From the NCBI GenBank assembly GCA_021325145.1, contig JAJPHR010000025.1:1-64000 (forward strand): DNA of 64,000 nucleotides, written 5' to 3'. Made by a program: the position numbers and the translations under genes. Every line of letters begins with the position of its first letter. Within the stretch, counting starts at the first letter, position 1. This DNA is from Verrucomicrobiota bacterium. Lineage in GTDB: Bacteria > Verrucomicrobiota > Verrucomicrobiia > Limisphaerales > Pedosphaeraceae. The notes under the pieces are model-generated. The model did not search any database and was not told the origin of the DNA. It saw only the letters and a list, made by a program, of their open reading frames with translations. Shown here one piece after another: positions 45,528 to 54,462 of the stretch.

Positions 45528-48041
45528 ATGCTGAGATCGATCTTGGCCGTTTTGTTCCTTGCGTCGAGTGCTCTCTCCGGCGGAGCCGAAGTGCCGTACA
45601 CCCCGCCGGTTTCGCCGCGGATGGTCATTAATTTCAATCCCGGCTGGAAATTCATCCGGCAAGAAGTGACAAATGCAGAGCAGGCCGGGTTCGACGATTC
45701 GGATTGGGTGGCCGTGAGCACGCCGCATACTTATAACGACACGGACACGTACGACGAAATCATCAGCCACAGCGGCGGTGAGCGGCATCAATACACCGGG
45801 GTTGCCTGGTATCGCAAACATTTCAAACTCCCCGCCAGCGCCAAAGATGGAAAGGTCTTTCTCGAATGCGAAGGATTGAAACAAGCCGGTCGTTTCTGGG
45901 TGAACGGCAAGTTCGCCGGGAAATATGAAAACGGCATCACTCCGCTGGGGCTGGATCTCACCGGGTTGGTGAATTTCGGGGACACCGAGAATGTCATTGC
46001 CGTCAAGGTGGACAATAGCAATGACTATAAGGAGGAGGCGACCGGAGTGGAATTCGAGTGGATGGGACGCGCGTTCAACCCGAATTACGGCGGATTGAAC
46101 CACAACGTTCGGCTGCACCTGACGGGCAAGGTTTATCAAACGCTGCCACTCTATGAAAACCTCAAGACCTCGGGCATCTATGTTTATGCGTCGGACTTCG
46201 ATTTTGCCAAAAAGGCCTGCGACGTGACGGTGGAGGCGCAAGTGCGAAATGAGTCGGATGAGCCGCAGTCCATTACTTTGTCGGCGGTGATTGTGGACGC
46301 GGACGGCATCACGCGCGCGACGCTGACGGGCGATACTTCGGATTTGGTCAATGGGCAAACGGAAGTGATCAAGGCCGCGGGGCGGCTGGCCAACGCCCAT
46401 TTTTGGGAGATCAACGATCCGCAACTTTACGATGTTTATTCGGTGCTGACGGTGAATGAGAAAGTGGTCGATGTTTGCAAGGTTCACACGGGTTTCCGGA
46501 AGGCGGAATTCAAAGGCGGCGCAGGCACGGGCGGGGTGTGGCTCAATGGACATTTCGTTTACCTGACCGGTTACGCGCAGCGTTCGAGCGATGATTGGGC
46601 TGGACTGGGACAGGCCTATCCCGACTGGATGCATGATTTCAACGCGGAACTGATTCGGAGCACGCACGCCAACTACATCCGCTGGATGCACATCACGCCC
46701 CAGCGCGTGGATGTCTCCGCCTGTGATAAGTTCGGTTTAATCCAGATTTGCCCGGCGGGCGACAAGGAAAAGGACGTTTCGGGCAGGCAATGGGAGCAGC
46801 GCATGGAAGTGATGCGCGAGGCCATGGTTTATTTTCGGAACAGCCCGAGCATCCTGTTCTGGGAAGCGGGCAACAACGGCGTCACGCCCGAACACCTGCG
46901 GCAGATGGTTGAGTTGCGCAAGCAGTGGGACCCGAACGGAGGCCGCGCGATGGGCTGCCGGACCTTGAATGATCCGGGGGCGACGCCGATTGCCGAGTAT
47001 TTCGGCGTGATGATTGGCCAGGACCCGCGCACCGACAAACTCCAAGGGCCCACGAACCAGTTCCGCGCGTATAGCGGCGAGCGCCGGGACCGGGCGCCGC
47101 TGATCGAGACGGAGGATTTTCGCGATGAGGCGGCGCGGCGGTTTTGGGATGATTATTCGCCGCCCCATTTTGGATTCAAGCCCGGCCCGGATGACACTTA
47201 CCATTGGAATTCCGAAACGTTTTGCCTGGCCGCCGCGGCCCGTTACCACGATTACTTCATTAACCGGATTTGCAACGCCGATCCCGCGCGCTCAAAATGG
47301 TCCGGCTACGCCTCAATCTACTGGTCGGATTCCAACGCGGACGGACGGCAGGACAGCAGCGAGGTTTGCCGGGTGAGCGGCAAGGTCGATTCCGTGCGCC
47401 TGCCCAAAGAGGCGTATTACCTCTATCGCGTGATGCAAAGCGAAGTGCCGGACCTTCACATCATCGGGCACTGGACTTATCCAGGCAACACGGTAAAAAC
47501 GATTTACGTGGCCGCGAACCATTGCGATTCGGTCGAATTGTTCGTGAATGGAAAATCCAAAGGCACGAACCCAATGCCCACCAATGGATACATATTTGCG
47601 TTTCCAGCCATTCAGTTCGAAGCCGGGACGATCAAGGCCGTCGGCAAATCAAATGGCGAAACGGTCGCGCAGCACGAAATCCAAACCGCTGGCACGCCGA
47701 AAGCGTTGAAATTGACCGCGCACACCGCTCCAAGCGGCTTGCGAGCTGACGGCGCGGATGTGGCATTGTTCGATGTCGAAGTCGTGGATGCCGGGGGCTG
47801 GCGTTGTCCGACCGACGAGGCGCGGGTCGATTTCCGGCTCGAAGGGCCGGCCATCTGGCGAGGCGGTTACAACAGCGGCAAGCCCGGTTCCGTGAATAAT
47901 CCTTTCCTGGACACCGAGTGCGGCATCAACCGGGTGGCAATTCGCTCGACCCGGGAGCCGGGTGCGATAACGCTCACGGCGACCCGGGCGGGATTGGAGT
48001 CGGCGACGGCCCGGTTGATAAGCATGGCCCCAAAGGATTGA
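45528..48041 (+). CDS. GH2 family glycoside hydrolase with altered acid/base residue
   Basis: 837 aa from the ATG at 45528, with a signal peptide (MLRSILAVLFLASSALSGGA); upstream codons to 45447 contain no signal. GH2 order: sugar-binding jelly roll (about 35-215, FRQ-like NPGWKFIRQEV..., WVNGKFAG), Ig-like domain (about 225-330), TIM barrel (about 335-620), then DUF4982-like and invasin/FN3-like C-terminal domains. The usual W-x-x-G-N-E acid/base motif reads WEAGNNG, so Asn450 stands where Glu is expected. The nucleophile region is LIETEDF (Glu527/Glu529). Activity may be changed, or another residue may serve. Beta-galactosidase or beta-glucuronidase type is unclear. Confidence 0.88.
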   Translation: MLRSILAVLFLASSALSGGAEVPYTPPVSPRMVINFNPGWKFIRQEVTNAEQAGFDDSDWVAVSTPHTYNDTDTYDEIISHSGGERHQYTGVAWYRKHFKLPASAKDGKVFLECEGLKQAGRFWVNGKFAGKYENGITPLGLDLTGLVNFGDTENVIAVKVDNSNDYKEEATGVEFEWMGRAFNPNYGGLNHNVRLHLTGKVYQTLPLYENLKTSGIYVYASDFDFAKKACDVTVEAQVRNESDEPQSITLSAVIVDADGITRATLTGDTSDLVNGQTEVIKAAGRLANAHFWEINDPQLYDVYSVLTVNEKVVDVCKVHTGFRKAEFKGGAGTGGVWLNGHFVYLTGYAQRSSDDWAGLGQAYPDWMHDFNAELIRSTHANYIRWMHITPQRVDVSACDKFGLIQICPAGDKEKDVSGRQWEQRMEVMREAMVYFRNSPSILFWEAGNNGVTPEHLRQMVELRKQWDPNGGRAMGCRTLNDPGATPIAEYFGVMIGQDPRTDKLQGPTNQFRAYSGERRDRAPLIETEDFRDEAARRFWDDYSPPHFGFKPGPDDTYHWNSETFCLAAAARYHDYFINRICNADPARSKWSGYASIYWSDSNADGRQDSSEVCRVSGKVDSVRLPKEAYYLYRVMQSEVPDLHIIGHWTYPGNTVKTIYVAANHCDSVELFVNGKSKGTNPMPTNGYIFAFPAIQFEAGTIKAVGKSNGETVAQHEIQTAGTPKALKLTAHTAPSGLRADGADVALFDVEVVDAGGWRCPTDEARVDFRLEGPAIWRGGYNSGKPGSVNNPFLDTECGINRVAIRSTREPGAITLTATRAGLESATARLISMAPKD

Positions 48042-48068
48042 ACGGTGGCTCTGAAACGCCCGAATGAT

Positions 48069-48089
48069 GCGGGGACAAGTTGCCCCCGC
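48069..48089. repeat. GCGGGG...CCCCGC intergenic hairpin
   Basis: Six-base arms at 48069-48074 and 48084-48089 with a 9-base loop, 28 bases after the GH2 stop. No T-tract. It resembles the palindrome at 39052-39070. Confidence 0.35.
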
Positions 48090-48169
48090 GCCCCACAATA
48101 CGCCCTCGGACTCGAAATGCGATGACACAATTCGCTTGCCCTCAAGAAGGGGCCGTTTAAGCTCGGCTG

Positions 48170-49933
48170 ATGTTTAGTTTTGACGGTTTGAACAAAGCCG
48201 GCTCTGCGGAGAGCGGCCGCGAAATGAAACCGGGTGCCGGGGGTGCTTACGCGAAAACTTCGCGCGCGTGGGCCTGCCTCAAGCTGGCGCTCGCGGGTTT
48301 GCTTTTCGCCGTCTGCGCGGCCAACTCCATGGCCACATCCATAACCGAATACTCGCTCAGCCCGATCATTGCGACGCCGACAACGATCGTTTCAGGCCCG
48401 GACGGCCGGCTTTGGTTTGCGGAGTTCTCCGGGATCAGTGGAGGCTATGCCAATGACATCGGCCGCATTACCACCAATGCCAGCCTGACGACGGGAACGA
48501 CCGTGACGAATTTTCCGATTACAACCCCGGTGAGTTCGGCGTTCGGTATCACCGTGGGAGCCGATAACAACTTGTGGTTCACGGAGTATGACGCCAACAA
48601 GATTGGGTGCATGAATACGAACGGAACCATGCTCGGGGAGTTCACCCTCCCGACGCCGACGAATCACCCCATGGGCATCATTCGCGGTCCCGATAACAAC
48701 TTGTGGTTCACGGAACGCTACACCGGCAGGATTGGGACGATCACAAACTACCCGACATTTATCCCCGGCCAGTTTATCACCAACAGTTCGCATCTTTTTG
48801 TGGAAATCGCGACCTCGACGAACCTCAGCCTTCCCTCCAACCTCGCGAATGGGCCGGATGGAAACATCTGGTTTACGGAGAACGGCATTGGGGTGGGCCG
48901 GATCGCCCGGGTGAATGTTCAGATGGTTCATAACGTGCTCAACCTGGGGCAGGTCCCGGGCAGCAACACAATCGTTGAATTCCAACTGTCCAATTCAAAC
49001 AGCCAGCCCTTTGGTATTACGGCAGGTCCGGACAGCGCGCTTTGGTTTACCGAATACGCGACCAACGTCATTGGCCGCATTCCCGTCAATGCCACCAACA
49101 GCGCCAGCATTATCGAGTACGTCACCCCGTCGATCAACTCCGCGCCGTATGGCATCACTTTGGGAAAGGATGGGAACCTCTGGTTTGCGGAATCGGGCGT
49201 CGGACAGATTGGCCGGGTGGTTCCAAATGGCACGAACACGAACGCGGTCTTTGCCGAGTTTGTCGTTCCCTCGGGTTTCGTTTTTCCGGCGTTTTTGGCC
49301 ACGGGTCCGGACGGCAATATTTGGTTTACAGAATTCAACGGCAACAGTGTTGGCAAGGTTTCCGACAGCCCGCTGACCCTGACCGTCAACAATTATCAAT
49401 TCGCGGCGGGAACGGCCTTCAACAACGTGGTGGCGAATTTTAGTGACACAGATGTGAGCAATGCCCTGGTAAGCTCGTTTTCGGCGGTCATCGATTGGGG
49501 AGACGGTTCGTCGAGCGCCGGAACGATCACGACGAATGCGGCGGCATTCAACTATTTCAATGTGACTGGCGCGCACACGTACACGGCTCCCGCCCTCTAC
49601 CTGGCCAAGGTCACGGTGACGGACAACGACACCTCCCACGACCCGGGCGGCGCGACCGTTGCCGGCACCAATACTTTTACGGTCACTTCGACCGGCGGAC
49701 GGCCAAAGCTGGGCATACAACAGCAGGCGGGCACGAATGTAATAATTTTCTGGCCAGGAAGCGATACGGGCTTTCAGCCCCAGGCGACCACGAATCTGGT
49801 GTCCGGCAGCAACCAATGGCTGAACCTGGCCAGCACGCCCGTCCTCGTGAGTTCCCCGACGAATCCTGCGGCGATGTTTTTTGAAGTGACCAACCGCATC
49901 GCCGGGAAGGTCTTTTACCGGTTGAAGAAATAA
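48170..49933 (+). CDS. Secreted Vgb-like beta-propeller protein with PKD-like domain
   Basis: 587 aa (an ATG at 48224 is an alternative start). Signal peptide LKLALAGLLFAVCAANSMA. Residues about 65-400 hold six or seven repeats of GPDGN-LWF-TE...N.IGRI, the virginiamycin B lyase/NHL-type propeller blade. A PKD-like domain follows (about 410-505: FSAVIDWGDGSSSAG and HTY..P..Y.A.VTVTD). The final 65 residues are the W-P......FYRLKK module. True Vgb lyases are single-propeller cytosolic proteins; here secretion and extra domains suggest a surface-binding role rather than antibiotic inactivation. Confidence 0.85.
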   Translation: MFSFDGLNKAGSAESGREMKPGAGGAYAKTSRAWACLKLALAGLLFAVCAANSMATSITEYSLSPIIATPTTIVSGPDGRLWFAEFSGISGGYANDIGRITTNASLTTGTTVTNFPITTPVSSAFGITVGADNNLWFTEYDANKIGCMNTNGTMLGEFTLPTPTNHPMGIIRGPDNNLWFTERYTGRIGTITNYPTFIPGQFITNSSHLFVEIATSTNLSLPSNLANGPDGNIWFTENGIGVGRIARVNVQMVHNVLNLGQVPGSNTIVEFQLSNSNSQPFGITAGPDSALWFTEYATNVIGRIPVNATNSASIIEYVTPSINSAPYGITLGKDGNLWFAESGVGQIGRVVPNGTNTNAVFAEFVVPSGFVFPAFLATGPDGNIWFTEFNGNSVGKVSDSPLTLTVNNYQFAAGTAFNNVVANFSDTDVSNALVSSFSAVIDWGDGSSSAGTITTNAAAFNYFNVTGAHTYTAPALYLAKVTVTDNDTSHDPGGATVAGTNTFTVTSTGGRPKLGIQQQAGTNVIIFWPGSDTGFQPQATTNLVSGSNQWLNLASTPVLVSSPTNPAAMFFEVTNRIAGKVFYRLKK

Positions 49934-50040
49934 AGGATTGGCACGGCCGGAGGGCGGGACGCTGTATAAATCTGCGCCTCAACCGGGGCACGAACGGCCG
50001 GAACCGACGCCCCGGCCCGGGCAGAATTAAGAACCTGTCC

Positions 50041-50099
50041 CGGTAGGGCGGGCAGTCCTCTGCCCGCCGTCGGCGCGCACGGAGTGACGCGCCCTACCG
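50041..50099. repeat. Cloverleaf-like REP element
   Basis: Outer arms CGGTAGGGCG (50041-50050) and CGCCCTACCG (50090-50099) are perfectly complementary. Inside are GGCAG/CTGCC (50051-50055 and 50060-50064) and GGCGCG/CGCGCC (50072-50077 and 50088-50093), which compete with the outer stem. The multi-arm fold without a T-tract is typical of mobile intergenic palindromes mobilised by REP-associated transposases. Confidence 0.65.
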
Positions 50100-50114
50100 A
50101 GCAGGCTCCAAGGC

Positions 50115-50153
50115 AAATTAAACCAAATTAAAGTAAATTAAACCTCCAAATTA
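50115..50153. repeat. AAATTA repeats in 10-base phase
   Basis: AAATTA begins at 50115, 50125 and 50135, an exact 10-base period, with a fourth copy at 50148. Phased AT-tracts can bend DNA. It lies about 205 bases upstream of the MFS start. Confidence 0.45.
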
Positions 50154-50359
50154 GTTCGAGCGGCCAGGGGCGCTTTCATCCCCACGAGCCCGCAGGGGAA
50201 CAAGCAGCGGGGACGAAGACGTCCCACCCGGTCGAGGCGCGCCCCAGCCTGCGTTCCGAAAGCTCGCGTCGCTTGACTAGCGGGGTTTCGCACTTAAACT
50301 CTGCCCATGTTATTTTGTTTTCTGTTTGATGTTGCGAGGCCACGGGAGACCCATCCCGC

Positions 50360-51589
50360 ATGAAAAAGCCTTCGGTTGGAATCATTTTTCTGACGGTCTT
50401 CATCGACCTGGTTGGGTTTGGCATGGTGATACCCCTGCTGCCGATTTACGCGAAGATTTTCCACGCGACCGGCTGGGAGCTTGGCGCCATTGCGGCGGCG
50501 TTCTCGTTCATGCAATTCATTTTCGGCCCGATATTGGGCCGGCTGTCGGATCGCATCGGCAGACGCCCGGTGCTGTTGCTCAGCACCGCCGGCGCGGCCA
50601 TCTCCTACCTTGTGTTCGCCTATGGCTCCAGTTTGCAGGGTAATGCAGCCCTGGCGGTCATCTTCTTTTCACGGGCTTTTGCCGGCCTTTGTGGCGCGAA
50701 CATTACCGTGGCGCAGGCCTATATTGCCGACATCACCCCGCCGGCGGACCGCTCGCGAAAGATGGGCCTGATCGGAATGGCGTTTGGCCTGGGATTCATA
50801 TTCGGTCCGGCGATCGCCAGCCAGTCACGGCAGCTTCTGGGCATGGCGGGTCCCGGCTTGGTGGCCGCCGCTCTGTGCGCCGCGAATTTCCTGCTGGCAT
50901 TCTTTATTCTTCCCGAGAGCTGGCAGCCGAGTTCGGAGCACGTGGCACAACGCCCGCATTTGGATCAGTGGCTCCATACCATGAAACGGTCGAAGGTCGG
51001 TCTGCTGATCGCCGTGTTTTTCCTCGCAACGTTTTGCTTCACGTGCTTTGAAGTGACGCTCGCGCTGCTGGTGTTCCAGAAATTCCAGGTTGACCCGGTG
51101 AGTCCGCGGGGCGTCCGTCTGGTAACGAACCTGTTCATCTATGCGGGCTTGATCGGCGCCCTGGTGCAGGGAGGCCTTACCGGCCGTCTGGTAAAAATGA
51201 TGGGTGAATCGAAGCTGATTGCGGTGAGCATGTTTCTGGTGGCCTTCAGCCTGGGCCCCATGCCCTTTGCCAACAACTGGCCTTTGCTCCTCGTCTTGCT
51301 GGCGGTTCTGGCCATCGGTTCGAGCCTCACCCGCCCGCCGGTTTTCGGCATGATTTCGAATTTGACTCCGCCCAACGAGCAGGGCGTCACCATCGGAGTG
51401 GCCCAGAGTGCGGGAAGCCTTGCGCGTATCGCCGGCCCGATGTTTTCCGCGCTGCTCTTTAGCGTAAGTCCTCCCCTGCCCTATCTTATCTGCGCGGCTG
51501 TTTCGTTCCTCACTGGAATACTCGTTTGGCAACGACTCTCGCATGTTTCGCCGGCGGTGGCCGTTGGGATGCCGAAAGCGGAGGTATGA
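50360..51589 (+). CDS. MFS transporter, TetA-like (DHA1) exporter
   Basis: 409 aa with 12 predicted membrane helices. The N-terminal FLTVFIDLVGFGMVIPLLPI and loop 2-3 motif GRLSDRIGRRPVLLL (motif A) mark the drug:H+ antiporter group; the Tet-like SRAFAGLCGANITVAQAYIADIT follows. It probably exports a small molecule using the proton gradient; the substrate is unknown. The stop overlaps the start of the esterase gene as ATGA at 51586-51589, so the two are translated together. Confidence 0.9.
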   Translation: MKKPSVGIIFLTVFIDLVGFGMVIPLLPIYAKIFHATGWELGAIAAAFSFMQFIFGPILGRLSDRIGRRPVLLLSTAGAAISYLVFAYGSSLQGNAALAVIFFSRAFAGLCGANITVAQAYIADITPPADRSRKMGLIGMAFGLGFIFGPAIASQSRQLLGMAGPGLVAAALCAANFLLAFFILPESWQPSSEHVAQRPHLDQWLHTMKRSKVGLLIAVFFLATFCFTCFEVTLALLVFQKFQVDPVSPRGVRLVTNLFIYAGLIGALVQGGLTGRLVKMMGESKLIAVSMFLVAFSLGPMPFANNWPLLLVLLAVLAIGSSLTRPPVFGMISNLTPPNEQGVTIGVAQSAGSLARIAGPMFSALLFSVSPPLPYLICAAVSFLTGILVWQRLSHVSPAVAVGMPKAEV

Positions 51590-53220
51590 TCATTTGCCCG
51601 GCGACCTGGAGCGGTTTCAGTCGTCGCGACGCGACGGGGGCAGGTCGTCTTCTCAGAAAAACAGGAGTGTCCGAATCATTAGCTTGGTTCCAGGTTCTAC
51701 TATTGGTATGGGCAGCCAACCTCGCAGGCGCCGAGAGTGCAGACGGCCTGCGCTTTGAGGTGGCCATCAAGCCTGGCCTGGTCTCGACATCTCAGACCGG
51801 ACGGCTTCTGATTGCGTTGAGCAGAAAGGGAGATCCTGAACCGCGAATGACCATTGGCAGGACCGGATTGGACGCGCCAATTTTGCTAGGCCGCGATGCG
51901 GACGACTGGTCATCGGGCAAATCGCTGACGGTGGACGGCAGGGCGCTTGCGTTCCCGATCACGAATCTTTCGGATTTGCCGGCAAGCGATTATTTCATTC
52001 AAGCTCTCTTGACCTGCAATACCGACCTGCGGTCGCCCGCCGCCCCGGGTAATCTTTACAGCAAGGCACGCAAGGTTCATCTCGATCCGGCGCGCAGCAA
52101 GACGATCCAGCTTGAGTTGGCGTCGCAAATTCCGCCGGAGCAATTGCCCGAGGAAAGCGAACTGGTGAAGTTCGTCAAAATTCAGTCGCGGCTGCTCAGC
52201 GAGTTTCACCAGCGTCCGATTTACCTGCGTGCCGGGATCGTTCTGCCCCGCGGCTATGCGGGCGATTCATTGAGCAAGTATCCGTTGTGGGTGCGCATTG
52301 GCGGATTGAACACGCGTTACACCGCGGTGCTTTCCCTCATGGCTGAGAAGTCCGGGTTCCGCAAAACATGGCTTTCAGCAGAGACGCCACGGATGATCCT
52401 GCTGCAACTCGATGGCGCAGGCCCCTGGGGCGATGCCTATCAGGTCAATTCAGCAAACAACGGGCCTTACGGCGACGCCATCACGCAGGAGTTGATTCCG
52501 TATGTGGAACAGAAATTCCGCGGGCTCGGCCGGCCCACGGCGCGAGTGCTCTCCGGGCTGTCCACCGGCGGCTGGGCATCGCTGGCACTGCAGGTGTTTT
52601 ACCCGGACTTCTTCAATGGGACGTGGACCTCGTGCCCGGACGGGGTGGATTTCCGGGCGTTCGAGTTGGTCAACATTTATTCCGACGAGAATGCGTATGT
52701 GAATAAATTCGGTTTCGAACGGCCCAGCGAACGCGACGTCACCGGCGAAGTGAAGTTGACGATGCGGCGCGAAGTGCAACTTGAAAACGTGCTGGGCCGC
52801 GGGAATAGTTGGACCATCTCCGGCGGCCAATGGTGCGCATGGAATGCCACTTACGGGCCGCGTGGAAAGGACGGCCTGCCGATACCGCTCTGGAACCCGC
52901 AAACCGGTGTGATTAATCATGTAGTCGCGGAGCAATGGAAGCCATACGACCTGCGGATGGTCATGGAGCAGAATTGGGCGACGCTGGGGCCGAAGCTCCG
53001 CGGCAAGCTTCATATTTCGGTGGGCGATGCCGACAATTATTTTCTAAACAACGGAGTGCACTTGCTCGATGATTTTCTGTCGCGCGCGAAACCGCCGTAC
53101 GAGGGACGGATCGTTTATGGCCCGGGCAAAGGACACGGGTGGTCGGACGTTTCAACGAGCCAGATGCTGAAGGAAATGGGGGCAGCGACTGGAGCCGCAG
53201 GGGACGCGGAGACACGATAG
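51586..53220 (+). CDS. Secreted alpha/beta-hydrolase, enterochelin-esterase-like
   Basis: 544 aa. The ATG at 51586 overlaps the MFS stop and has GAGG just before; a longer frame to 51526 lies inside the MFS gene. A hydrophobic segment (WFQVLLLVWAANLAGA, about 35-50) is a signal or anchor. After a beta-rich N-terminal domain, the hydrolase part carries Ser326 in GLSTGG, an acidic residue near VGDAD and His517 in GKGHGW. This resembles Fes/esterase D-type enzymes. Pairing with an exporter suggests it modifies or cleaves the exported compound, but the substrate is unknown. Confidence 0.82.
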   Translation: MIICPATWSGFSRRDATGAGRLLRKTGVSESLAWFQVLLLVWAANLAGAESADGLRFEVAIKPGLVSTSQTGRLLIALSRKGDPEPRMTIGRTGLDAPILLGRDADDWSSGKSLTVDGRALAFPITNLSDLPASDYFIQALLTCNTDLRSPAAPGNLYSKARKVHLDPARSKTIQLELASQIPPEQLPEESELVKFVKIQSRLLSEFHQRPIYLRAGIVLPRGYAGDSLSKYPLWVRIGGLNTRYTAVLSLMAEKSGFRKTWLSAETPRMILLQLDGAGPWGDAYQVNSANNGPYGDAITQELIPYVEQKFRGLGRPTARVLSGLSTGGWASLALQVFYPDFFNGTWTSCPDGVDFRAFELVNIYSDENAYVNKFGFERPSERDVTGEVKLTMRREVQLENVLGRGNSWTISGGQWCAWNATYGPRGKDGLPIPLWNPQTGVINHVVAEQWKPYDLRMVMEQNWATLGPKLRGKLHISVGDADNYFLNNGVHLLDDFLSRAKPPYEGRIVYGPGKGHGWSDVSTSQMLKEMGAATGAAGDAETR

Positions 53221-53312
53221 CCTTGAAAATTTCGATGTGCTCGAACGGATGACAGTCTCGCCAGCTGAAGCCGGGACTCCATGCTCCGAGGCTGCACTGG
53301 ATGGACCGTTTC

Positions 53313-54443
53313 TCAGCCTCGCATGCTTTCCGGATCGAGACCGGCACTCTGGCACCATTCCTGGTATGCGAATGGAGAAATTTCGGAGGGCTTGATTTCG
53401 CTGCGACCGCCCCAGAAGACGTTGGTGTAACTGACCGGGATGCCGATGGTCCGCAGATGTTCGTCGATGGCGGCTTTGTGCTGCAGGACGACTTCCTTGT
53501 CGGTTCCGTGCGCGACGGCCATGATATTGACGTTGCGAAATTCGGGGCCGCCTTCGCGCCAATACGCGTGCGTGAGAATATGATGGCGGCCCACTTCACG
53601 ACCGGCTTCGATCTCGCGACCAGTCGGAACGGCCCAGTGAAACAGGGCGTTGAACCGGGTGACGCGCTCGCCGGTCGCGAGCGGCTTGACGTGCTCCAGA
53701 AAAGTCGAGAAGCGCCCGATCACTTTGCGCCGGTTCAACTCCTCCGCCACTTCGTAAAAGACCGCGAGCGGCACCCCGGCTTCATCGGCGCGGCCCTGCC
53801 AGAGTTGCGGGGTGATTTCATCGGGCTCGAACTCGCGTTTCAGAGCGGCGAGCACGCGCCATTCCACCTCGTTCAATTGAACAACGTTCACATCCATCAC
53901 TTCGGCCGGAACTTCGGCCCGGCTGCCGATGGTCATGCCGCGCCGGCGCACATGCCCCACACCCAGCGCGAACAATCGTTTGGCGGGCATGAGGCGAAAA
54001 TGTTCCGCGCCGGTCTGGCGCAGGAGGTGTTCCGCGTGCTTCTGCATCGAAAAGCCTTGCGGCACTTTAAGCGTGGTCCACAGTTTGTAGTTCGATCCCG
54101 GCGTGGCGGCGTCGGTCGAGCGGATGACGACATGGCCTGAAAACGGATCTTTTTGAAACAGGTAATCGAACGCGGGCTCGAGCCGGTCCGCTGGAACTTG
54201 CCATGCCACCAACGCGCCCGGCGCGAGATTGGTGGCCATGAGAGTCTGTCGCACCCGGCGGATTGTGCCGGCCCGAAGCATGGCCTGGATGCGATCGATT
54301 ACGGTCGTCAGCGGGACGGCGGCCAATCGCGCGATCTCGGCCAGCGGCTCGCGTTGAAACCCCTGGATCTTGTCTTCCGAAACCGCCAGGATGCGGGCAT
54401 TGATCGGATCGCTGGTTTCAACCGGCAAAGTTGATAAATTCAT
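53313..54443 (-). CDS. Fused siroheme decarboxylase-like protein (AhbA-AhbB / NirDL type), Lrp/AsnC fold
   Basis: 376 aa in two related halves, each a winged helix plus a ferredoxin-like domain. Half 1 (about 10-175) has the HTH (LAEIARLAAVPLTTVIDRI) and SGHVVIRSTDA...NYKLWTTLKVP. Half 2 (about 190-376) has HHILTHAYWR...VNIMAVAHG, matching the H-x-Y-x-R active-site region of AhbB. Known AhbA/AhbB and NirDL convert siroheme to didecarboxysiroheme in alternative heme or heme d1 synthesis. No other ahb or nir gene is nearby, but hemW lies 2 kb away. A regulator role is the alternative. A perfect palindrome sits 5 bases before the ATG. Confidence 0.75.
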   Translation of the reverse strand: MNLSTLPVETSDPINARILAVSEDKIQGFQREPLAEIARLAAVPLTTVIDRIQAMLRAGTIRRVRQTLMATNLAPGALVAWQVPADRLEPAFDYLFQKDPFSGHVVIRSTDAATPGSNYKLWTTLKVPQGFSMQKHAEHLLRQTGAEHFRLMPAKRLFALGVGHVRRRGMTIGSRAEVPAEVMDVNVVQLNEVEWRVLAALKREFEPDEITPQLWQGRADEAGVPLAVFYEVAEELNRRKVIGRFSTFLEHVKPLATGERVTRFNALFHWAVPTGREIEAGREVGRHHILTHAYWREGGPEFRNVNIMAVAHGTDKEVVLQHKAAIDEHLRTIGIPVSYTNVFWGGRSEIKPSEISPFAYQEWCQSAGLDPESMRG

Positions 54444-54447
54444 CAGG

Positions 54448-54462
54448 GTGTTAGCCTAACAC
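54448..54462. promoter_or_regulatory. GTGTTAG-C-CTAACAC palindrome at a start codon
   Basis: Perfect 7-base arms around one base, lying 5 bases upstream of the ATG at 54443 on the minus strand. A GGAAGG is just beyond it, so in RNA the hairpin would separate a possible Shine-Dalgarno from the ATG; in DNA it could be an operator for the gene's own Lrp/AsnC-like protein. Confidence 0.45.

Larger units (their letters stand above)
49934..50359. other. Intergenic region with cloverleaf palindrome and phased AT repeats
   Basis: 426 bases with no gene. It contains the palindromic element at 50041-50099 and the 10-base-phased AAATTAAA repeats at 50115-50153. A GGGAGA lies 10 bases before the MFS gene ATG. 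Confidence 0.6.

Noticed and set aside
44823..46691. 622-codon minus-strand frame
   Set aside because: It runs antisense across both the pseudopilin and the GH2 gene; the forward genes have clear family motifs.
48170..49933. Virginiamycin B lyase resistance gene
   Set aside because: The repeats match the propeller, but the protein is secreted, longer, and has PKD-like and FYRL domains; general Vgb-like propellers are common in exoproteins.
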